Below, piece by piece: positions 6,334 through 10,931 of a DNA stretch of 12,637 nt. Source of the stretch: 2-01-FULL-45-10 sp964433975 (GTDB lineage: Bacteria; Omnitrophota; Gorgyraeia; 2-01-FULL-45-10); contig CAYSSS010000042.1 in NCBI GenBank assembly GCA_964433975.1, positions 1 through 12,637 of the forward strand, in the 5' to 3' direction. The position numbers and the translations under genes are program-made. The number at the start of each line of letters is the position of its first letter. The stretch's first letter is position 1. A model generated the notes under the pieces. It had not been told where the DNA came from and did not search any database. It was given only the letters and a program-made list of their open reading frames with translations.

Positions 6334-7343
6334 CAATGTCACCACGTCACAAGGCCACAAGGTCACAGGTTAAAATATTCATTTCGCTTGTGTCTTGTGT
6401 CTTGTATCTTGTGTCTTTGATCGGGTGCACCTCGACTTACCCGCAGGATAAGATCAAAGAGTCCATAGTAAAGATTTGCAAAGAGGAGTACAAGTCGGAC
6501 GTTAAGGTTGAGACCGCGGGCAGGACGATGGTGATATATCTTCCCCTCTCGGATCTCATGGATTTTTCTTTCGCCCTTACAAAGACGGCGAGCGCAAAGA
6601 TCAACGATGTCATCTTCACCGCCGCCAGGGTCGCCCTTTCGACGGACGCCAAGATAGACTTTTACTGTGTCATAGCGCATGACGTCAAGATGCCGGAGCT
6701 GCAGATAATCATCATAAAGAACGTCGAGGACGTGAAGCGCTTATTCGCCAATGATATATCGAGGGGCGAGTATATGAAGCGCATGCTTATAGACCTGCGC
6801 TGGAGCTCGCAGGCGAAGAAGGAGCAGGTGGTAAAAGAGGTATTCAGCAAGATGAGCCTCGACCCCAAATGGCAGGACCAGGTGATGGCGGACTTCTTCA
6901 GGAGCGAACCGACGTCTCTGGGAGATATAGGCTACTGGGAGAACAAATTTTACATAAAGGATATAACGCTTGCGGAGTTTATCGCGGAGCAGATAGCGAA
7001 CAGGGTCAAGCTCGCCTTCAGGGAAGACAAAAGTTTGGAAGAGAGCTTCCTGCTAAAATCCGCTAAAGGGGTTTATGTCTCGCAGAGGGGCAAGCGTCTC
7101 TTCAGGTTTGAGGTGCTTGCCGAGCGAAGCGCCGGAGGCGCCGCTAGTGCAATAGAGGACTCCGATAAGATATTTGAGACCGTTCTTTCGATAGCGGCCC
7201 ATGTGATACACGGGTATCATTTTAAGGATTATGACGGCGTCGAAGTCTTTGACCAGAAAGAGGGAAGGTCTATAGAAGTAGACCCGGTGGAATTGGAAGC
7301 GTTCAGGACCAAGAAGCTGAAGTTAAGCGAGATAGGCGTGTGA
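6327..7343 (+). CDS. Lipoprotein of unknown function
   Basis: A 338-aa protein I do not recognise. Its N-terminus has a basic region (RHKATRSQVK), a hydrophobic core (17-33) and a lipobox LIGC with Cys34, so it should be a lipid-anchored envelope protein. The mature part is soluble, mixed alpha/beta in character, without repeats or visible catalytic motifs. It contains a conserved-looking acidic/aromatic stretch (SLGDIGYWENKFYIKD) and HVIHGYHFKDYDGVEVFD near the end. The ATG at 6327 overlaps the FtsH stop; an alternative ATG at 6336 gives three fewer residues, and AAAGAG (6318-6323) could serve either. Overlap with the membrane protease suggests a shared envelope quality-control role, but that is inference. 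The signal-peptide DNA is made of short tandem repeats (6338-6421), so the 5' end may have been remodelled. Confidence 0.8.
   Translation: MVAMSPRHKATRSQVKIFISLVSCVLYLVSLIGCTSTYPQDKIKESIVKICKEEYKSDVKVETAGRTMVIYLPLSDLMDFSFALTKTASAKINDVIFTAARVALSTDAKIDFYCVIAHDVKMPELQIIIIKNVEDVKRLFANDISRGEYMKRMLIDLRWSSQAKKEQVVKEVFSKMSLDPKWQDQVMADFFRSEPTSLGDIGYWENKFYIKDITLAEFIAEQIANRVKLAFREDKSLEESFLLKSAKGVYVSQRGKRLFRFEVLAERSAGGAASAIEDSDKIFETVLSIAAHVIHGYHFKDYDGVEVFDQKEGRSIEVDPVELEAFRTKKLKLSEIGV
6338..6421. repeat. Two opposed short tandem arrays (GTCACAAG x4, CTTGTGT x5)
   Basis: Four 8-mers run from 6338 to 6369: GTCACCAC, GTCACAAG, GCCACAAG, GTCACAGG. After 17 bases, five 7-mers run from 6387 to 6421: CTTGTGT, CTTGTGT, CTTGTAT, CTTGTGT, CTTTGAT. 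The reverse complement of the second unit is ACACAAG, so the arrays are opposed versions of a similar motif and could fold back on each other. The whole block lies in the 5' coding region of the lipoprotein, and the 7-mer array encodes its hydrophobic signal core. Confidence 0.8.
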
Positions 7344-7350
7344 AGCTATA

Positions 7351-7400
7351 AGCTTTAAGCTGTAAAAAACTTTAAAGCTTACGGCTTACAACTTAAAGCT
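7351..7400. repeat. 15-bp inverted repeat in the lipoprotein-transketolase gap
   Basis: AGCTTTAAGCTGTAA (7351-7365) and TTACAACTTAAAGCT (7386-7400) pair along 15 positions with a single C/A mismatch. The 20-nt loop contains the palindrome CTTTAAAG (7370-7377). Variants of the AAGCTT/TTAAGC word occur several times between 7344 and 7400, giving a self-similar, repeat-expanded look. It fills nearly all of the short gap upstream of the tktB Shine-Dalgarno and could act as a terminator-like or processing hairpin, though no T-run follows. Confidence 0.75.
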
Positions 7401-7424
7401 GAAATAGTTATAAAGAGGAGCACA

Positions 7425-8384
7425 ATGGTTGAAAAGAGTTACAAGATGGTTCCGACAAGAGACGGTTTCGGGCATGGCCTGGTGGAGCTGGGCAAGGCCA
7501 ATAAGGATGTGGTGGTGCTCTCCGCCGATCTTACCAATTCGACAAGAGCCAGCTGGTTTAAAAAAGAGTTCCCCGACAGGTTCTTCGGACTGGGGGTGGC
7601 CGAGCAGGATATGATAGGCACCGCCGCCGGGCTCGCCCTTATGGGAAAGATCCCTTTTGCCTGCACTTTCGGCGTCTTCGCTTCGGGAAGGGCCTGGGAT
7701 CAGATAAGGGTGTCGGTAGCGTATATGAATCTGAATGTCAAGATCATCGGCACGCACGGCGGGATATCTGTAGGCCCGGACGGTGCCACCCATCAGGCGC
7801 TGGAAGAGATATCGCTGATGAGGATACTGCCCAATATGATTGTAATAGTTCCCTGCGACGCCCTCGAAGCGAAGAAGGCGACGATAGCCGCGGCCGGCCA
7901 CAAAGGGCCTGTCTACATAAGGCTCGGCAGGTCCGGGGCTCCCGTCATAACTAAAGAAGAAGACCTCTTTAAGATCGGCAAGGCCTCTATTTTAAAAGAC
8001 GGCAAAGACGTGACCATATTCGCCTGCGGGCAGATGGTATATGAGTCGCTCGTCGCTTGCGAGATACTGGAGAAAGACGGCATAAGCGCGCGCTTGATAA
8101 ATATGCATACGCCAAAACCTATAGATAAGGATTGCATAATAAAGGCGGCCAAAGAGACAGGCGCGATAGTTACAGCCGAAGAGCATACTATAGCAGGCGG
8201 CCTCGGCAGCGCCATATCGGAAATATTGGTCGAGAATTGTCCCGTGCCGGTGAAGTTCGTCGGGGTCAGGGACAAGTTCGGCCAGTCCGGAGAGCCGGAA
8301 GAGCTCTTCGAGTATTTCGGCCTAAAGGCGAAGAACATCGTTCAGGCCGCCAAAGACGCGATCGCAATGAAGCGAGCGGCGTAA
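7425..8384 (+). CDS. tktB: Transketolase, C-terminal (pyrimidine-binding) subunit
   Basis: A 319-aa protein corresponding to the Pyr and C-terminal domains of transketolase and the partner of the product of 3727-4563. GVAEQDM (57-63) contains the catalytic Glu60 that activates the thiamine ring of the cofactor. THGGISVGPDGATHQALEEI (110-129) is the family signature; the C-terminal domain follows from about 185 (IGKASILKDGKDVTIFACG) to the end. AGAGGAG (7414-7420) lies four bases before the ATG. The resemblance to the beta subunit of other TPP enzymes (1-deoxyxylulose-5-phosphate synthase, pyruvate dehydrogenase E1 beta) is expected, but the length and the split partner favour transketolase. 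The lipoprotein gene ends 81 bases upstream, with an inverted repeat between. Confidence 0.93.
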   Translation: MVEKSYKMVPTRDGFGHGLVELGKANKDVVVLSADLTNSTRASWFKKEFPDRFFGLGVAEQDMIGTAAGLALMGKIPFACTFGVFASGRAWDQIRVSVAYMNLNVKIIGTHGGISVGPDGATHQALEEISLMRILPNMIVIVPCDALEAKKATIAAAGHKGPVYIRLGRSGAPVITKEEDLFKIGKASILKDGKDVTIFACGQMVYESLVACEILEKDGISARLINMHTPKPIDKDCIIKAAKETGAIVTAEEHTIAGGLGSAISEILVENCPVPVKFVGVRDKFGQSGEPEELFEYFGLKAKNIVQAAKDAIAMKRAA

Positions 8385-8409
8385 CCCGTGGGGCGTTGCC
8401 TCCGCGGAC

Positions 8410-8554
8410 GCAAATTTACATTGGGCATGTAAATTTGCTCGGACAAAATTTTTACAAAAATTTAACTTCTTTCAGGAATTTAAATTTTTTCCTATACCGC
8501 CATAAGGTGTAAAAATTTCGTAACGCCGCTTCGGCAACTACCCCGCAGGTTACG
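8410..8554. repeat. Cluster of nested palindromes in the tktB-ispE gap
   Basis: The 192-base gap 8385-8576 holds no gene but is dense in inverted repeats. GCAAATTTACAT (8410-8421) pairs perfectly with ATGTAAATTTGC (8427-8438). AAATTTTTACA (8446-8456) pairs perfectly with TGTAAAAATTT (8508-8518) and brackets a smaller AGGAA/TTCCT pair (8474-8478, 8489-8493). CGTAAC (8519-8524) pairs with GTTACG (8549-8554) around GCCG-CTT-CGGC (8525-8535), again a CTTCG joint. The interior is much more AT-rich than the flanking genes. It may be a composite of repeat insertions; a terminator for the tkt transcript and a leader for ispE are also possible. Confidence 0.75.
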
Positions 8555-8576
8555 CCTACGACAACTACGAAAAGTT

Positions 8577-9524
8577 ATGCGCAGCATTACAATTAAAGCT
8601 CCGGCGAAGGTTAACCTTTTCCTCAAGGTCCTCGGTAAAAGGAAAGACTCCTATTACAATATAATTACCGTATTCGAGCGCATATCGCTTGCCGACACCA
8701 TCAAAATATCGAAGATCCCCAAGGGCATAATCGTCAGATCCGACAGGCCTATAACACGCGATCCGAAGGAGAACCTGGTGTTTAAGGCGGCCGAAGCGGT
8801 CCTGAAGCGCGGGAAAGTGAAGTCCGGAGTAAGGATCGAGATAAGGAAGCGCATACCGATCGCGTCGGGGCTTGGCGGAGGCAGCTCGGACGCCGCTTCG
8901 ACCATCATAGGAATAAAGAGGCTCTTCAGGCTGAGACTGGACGCCAAAACTCTCTTTAATATAGGAAGAAGGCTGGGCGCCGACGTGCCATTCTTCCTTC
9001 TGGATGCGCCATTTGCCATAGGCAGAGGCAGGGGCGATATACTGGAGGCCTTAAGATCGAAGGTTAAATTCTGGCATCTTATCATAAAGGCGGGAGATAA
9101 GACGTCCGCTGGGGATATCTATAAGGCGTTTGACGAAGCGTCTAAGCACTTGACACCTCGTATCGGGAGTGCTAAAATACAACCCCTTTCGCTTAAGCTT
9201 CCGGAGGCAGTCCTCCGAAGCCAAATGCGTAAGCAATTTGGCGAAGGAGGGCAAATCCCCTCGAAGTTTCCGATGGATTATGAGCAGGCGGAATCCATGC
9301 TTTACAACGACCTCGAAAGAGCTGTTTTGTTGAAAAAAGGCGCCGCTGGCAGGATATTGAAGAGCTTGGCACAACTATTGGGTAAGAAGACAATCGTTTC
9401 CGGAAGCGGACCAAGCTTATTTTGCTTGTATAGGACCAGGAGGGAGGCGATAGATGCTAAAGACGCGGTCTTGAGAGGCATCAGTGCCAGATCAAGGACT
9501 CTCTGGCAGATATTTGTGGCTTAA
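8577..9524 (+). CDS. ispE: 4-diphosphocytidyl-2-C-methyl-D-erythritol kinase with repeat-encoded insertion
   Basis: A GHMP-family kinase that phosphorylates CDP-methylerythritol with ATP in the non-mevalonate isoprenoid pathway, cytosolic. Visible are PAKVNLFLKVLGKR (9-22), the ATP-binding glycine-rich loop PIASGLGGGSSDAAS (94-108), GADVPFF (134-140) with catalytic Asp136, and the C-terminal SGSGPSLFCLY (275-285). At 315 aa it is some 25-30 residues longer than usual. The excess falls between about 200 and 232, before the conserved LYNDLE, and is encoded by the palindromic repeat 9202-9262. It lacks a recognisable Shine-Dalgarno before the ATG at 8577, but family homology begins at residue 1. 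spoVG follows closely, then glmU and prs, an order shared with Bacillus. Confidence 0.93.
   Translation: MRSITIKAPAKVNLFLKVLGKRKDSYYNIITVFERISLADTIKISKIPKGIIVRSDRPITRDPKENLVFKAAEAVLKRGKVKSGVRIEIRKRIPIASGLGGGSSDAASTIIGIKRLFRLRLDAKTLFNIGRRLGADVPFFLLDAPFAIGRGRGDILEALRSKVKFWHLIIKAGDKTSAGDIYKAFDEASKHLTPRIGSAKIQPLSLKLPEAVLRSQMRKQFGEGGQIPSKFPMDYEQAESMLYNDLERAVLLKKGAAGRILKSLAQLLGKKTIVSGSGPSLFCLYRTRREAIDAKDAVLRGISARSRTLWQIFVA
9202..9262. repeat. Palindromic repeat inserted in frame inside ispE
   Basis: CGGAGG (9202-9207), loop CAGT, CCTCCG (9212-9217) forms one hairpin. Alternatively CCTCC (9212-9216) pairs with GGAGG (9246-9250), followed by facing GAA/GAA triplets (9217-9219 and 9243-9245) and GCCAAATGC (9220-9228) with GCAATTTGGC (9233-9242, one bulge) around GTAA. 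A third, GAGGG (9247-9251) with CCCTC (9258-9262), overlaps. The symmetric GAA/GAA internal loop is the reverse-strand form of the TTC/TTC loop at 4564-4614. It encodes about residues 209-229 of IspE without a stop or frameshift, similar in principle to the palindromic elements known inside Rickettsia genes. Confidence 0.8.
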
Positions 9525-9567
9525 GGAAAGATATATTTAAAAAGCATATTCAAGGAGCTCACAACGT

Positions 9568-10035
9568 ATGGAAATCAATGAAGTCAGAATTTTCTTAAAA
9601 GAAGGACAGGACAGGAAGTTAAAAGCGTACGCAACCCTCACATTCGATAAGGCGTTCGTCGTACGGAATGTCAAGATCATCGAAGGCACCAAGGGATTGT
9701 TCGTGGCGATGCCGTCGAGAAGACTGAAAGAGTCCTGTCCGAAATGTAATTTCAAAAATGCCGTCAGGTCTAAATATTGCAATCAATGCGGAAGCGCGCT
9801 TCCCCAGTATGTTGAGCCGAAACCGGCCTCGCCTGCCGATAATTCGCCCAGACAGTCCGAGCACAGGGACATAGCCCATCCGATAACATCCGATTTCAGG
9901 GAGTATATACAGAAGAAGGTCCTCGCCGCATACGAGGAGGAGGGAAAAACGCCGACCCCTCAGGCCCGGGCCATGCCGAGATCTTCCGGCAGCCCCAGTA
10001 GCGGCCATTACGAGGATGACGATATAGAGCTGTAG
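9568..10035 (+). CDS. spoVG: SpoVG-family protein with inserted zinc ribbon
   Basis: The N-terminal 50 residues (MEINEVRIFL, then DKAFVVRNVKII, GTKGLFVAMPSR) are clear SpoVG, a small nucleic-acid-binding regulator. The second half of the SpoVG fold resumes at HRDIAHPITSDFREYIQ (99-115) with a helix to about 124. Between them, residues 53-98 carry a four-cysteine zinc ribbon, CPKC (57-60) and CNQC (71-74), plus a Pro-rich linker. Normal SpoVG is about 85-100 aa; this is 155, with a further low-complexity tail ending in acidic residues (YEDDDIEL). AAGGAG at 9552-9557 precedes the ATG by ten bases. It sits 43 bases after ispE and upstream of glmU and prs, as in Bacillus, which supports orthology. 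The ribbon could add nucleic-acid or protein contacts; a regulatory role is inferred from the family. Confidence 0.9.
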   Translation: MEINEVRIFLKEGQDRKLKAYATLTFDKAFVVRNVKIIEGTKGLFVAMPSRRLKESCPKCNFKNAVRSKYCNQCGSALPQYVEPKPASPADNSPRQSEHRDIAHPITSDFREYIQKKVLAAYEEEGKTPTPQARAMPRSSGSPSSGHYEDDDIEL

Positions 10036-10057
10036 ATAGTATCAAGATAAGGGACGT

Positions 10058-10131
10058 TGGGATGTCGTTCAATGGTAGGACACGAGAATTTGGGTCTCGG
10101 TATTGTGGTTCGAATCCACACGTCCCAACCA
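10058..10131 (+). tRNA. tRNA-Gln (anticodon UUG)
   Basis: A complete 74-nt cloverleaf with CCA encoded. The acceptor TGGGATG (10058-10064) pairs with CGTCCCA (10121-10127), with one G-U pair; the discriminator is A10128. The D arm is GTTC/GGAC with AATGGTA as loop. The anticodon stem CGAGA/TCTCG encloses ATTTGGG, giving anticodon TTG in positions 34-36. The T arm has GTGG-TTCGAAT-CCAC. The U1-A72 pair at the acceptor end is typical of tRNA-Gln. It lies 22 bases after spoVG and may be co-transcribed with the ispE cluster. Confidence 0.95.
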
Positions 10132-10250
10132 TGTACCACTTGCGATAATAGATAATAGCCATCGCTCGGGTACATGGCACAGCCATAACATGTAGTGGTA
10201 CATGCCCTATACCGGAGCAAAAACAAAGTTTTTGCGACTGGTATAGGGCA
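10130..10250. repeat. Composite palindromic element between tRNA-Gln and the nucleotidyltransferase
   Basis: CATGTACCACT (10130-10140) pairs perfectly with AGTGGTACATG (10194-10204). An inner copy, CCATGTACC (10129-10137) with GGTACATGG (10169-10177), offers an alternative fold. The right arm touches a second structure: TGCCCTATACC (10203-10213) with GGTATAGGGCA (10240-10250), eleven perfect pairs, enclosing GCAAAAAC (10217-10224) with GTTTTTGC (10228-10235) and an AAA loop. No T-run follows on either strand, so it is not an intrinsic terminator. The element begins within the tRNA CCA end and finishes 12 bases before the next gene. No gene is seen between 10132 and 10262. Confidence 0.8.
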
Positions 10251-10262
10251 AAAAGAACGCAT

Positions 10263-10763
10263 ATGATGCTTTACGAAGAGATATTTAGAGAATTTCAGAG
10301 GAAGAAGGTAAAATATGTTGTTGTGGGCGGAATAGCGCTTAACCTTTTGGGTGGAAACCGCTCCTCTTTTGATGTGGATATGTTAGTTGAAATGAGCGAT
10401 GAAAACCTCAAGAAAGTAGTCTCGATCTTAAAAAGAGAGGGTTATAGAGTAAAGCAGCCGATAGATCCGATGGATATAGCGGTTAAGGGCATAAGGACGG
10501 ATTGGATTCGCGGGAAGAACATGAAAGCGTTTAATTTTTATAAAGAAAAAGATATGAAAGAAGTGGATATAATCATCGATTCGCCGGTGCAGTTTGAGGA
10601 CGCTAAAAAAGATTACGTACGTGTCAAGATCGGAGCATTGAACGTTCCCGTCGTATCGATTAAAAAATTGATAAAAATGAAAAAAGAGTCCGGCCGTTCC
10701 GTAGATCAGCTTGATATAGAGATGCTCAATGAGATCCAAAAGTTGAAAGGGAGAGCAAAGTGA
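10263..10763 (+). CDS. Minimal nucleotidyltransferase, possible toxin-antitoxin partner
   Basis: A 166-aa single-domain protein of the Pol beta-like nucleotidyltransferase superfamily. VVGGIALNLLGGNRSSFDVDML (20-41) combines the Gly-Gly helix motif with the D-x-D metal pair Asp37/Asp39; a third acidic residue is Asp102 in EVDIIID. The pattern resembles the AbiEii/MNT-like stand-alone transferases found in toxin-antitoxin and defence modules. Substrate and target are unknown. A start at 10263 or the adjacent ATG 10266 is possible; the ribosome-binding site is weak (AAAAAGAA). It overlaps the following 53-aa gene by GTGA, strong evidence of a two-gene unit. Base composition (AT-rich, many AAA codons) is lower in GC than glmU and ispE by eye, and it separates spoVG/tRNA from glmU, consistent with acquisition. 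Confidence 0.85.
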   Translation: MMLYEEIFREFQRKKVKYVVVGGIALNLLGGNRSSFDVDMLVEMSDENLKKVVSILKREGYRVKQPIDPMDIAVKGIRTDWIRGKNMKAFNFYKEKDMKEVDIIIDSPVQFEDAKKDYVRVKIGALNVPVVSIKKLIKMKKESGRSVDQLDIEMLNEIQKLKGRAK

Positions 10764-10921
10764 ATTTTGGGTGGGAGGACGAAAAAGCGAAGCTTTTGCG
10801 GTATATGAAGATCTCCCCTAAGAAGAAATTAGAATGGCTTCAGAAGATGCACGAATTTACCTTAGTGATGGCAACTCCGGAAAGAAAAAATATATTCTGG
10901 AAGTCGCGCGGTATCAAATAG
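10760..10921 (+). CDS. 53-aa helical protein coupled to the nucleotidyltransferase
   Basis: GTG at 10760 overlaps the upstream stop as GTGA. The product begins MNFGWEDEKAKLLRYMKISP, then KKKLEWLQKMHEFTLVMA, and ends RKNIFWKSRGIK. It looks like two short amphipathic helices rich in Lys, Glu and Trp. Small proteins of the kind L-x-Y-M-K-x-(S/T)-P-x-x-(K/R)-L-x-W-L-x-x-x-x-x-F accompany nucleotidyltransferase genes in environmental genomes as I recall them, but no function is established by this sequence. Overlap and stoichiometric coupling suggest a direct complex, possibly toxin/antitoxin. Its end is ten bases before the glmU ATG, and GATATAGAG in that interval may act as the glmU ribosome-binding site. 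Confidence 0.78.
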   Translation: MNFGWEDEKAKLLRYMKISPKKKLEWLQKMHEFTLVMATPERKNIFWKSRGIK

Positions 10922-10931
10922 GATATAGAGC

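Noticed and set aside
6338..6421. CRISPR-like array
   Set aside because: Units are 7-8 bp with no spacers, and they lie in a coding region; there are no cas genes.
3727..8384. Transketolase broken by insertion (pseudogene)
   Set aside because: Both halves have their own starts, the second with a clear Shine-Dalgarno, and complete domains, as expected of the naturally split two-subunit form.
8132..8512. Arg-rich 126-aa open frame over the end of tktB
   Set aside because: Composition is that of an out-of-frame reading of GC-rich coding DNA; it overlaps conserved tktB sequence and runs into a palindromic gap.
10203..10250. Intrinsic transcription terminator after tRNA-Gln
   Set aside because: The stem is strong but is followed by AAAAAG on the + strand and has no T-run on the minus strand.
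10008..10262. Minus-strand frames across the tRNA and palindromes
   Set aside because: They read through tRNA-Gln and inverted repeats and show no recognisable protein motif.
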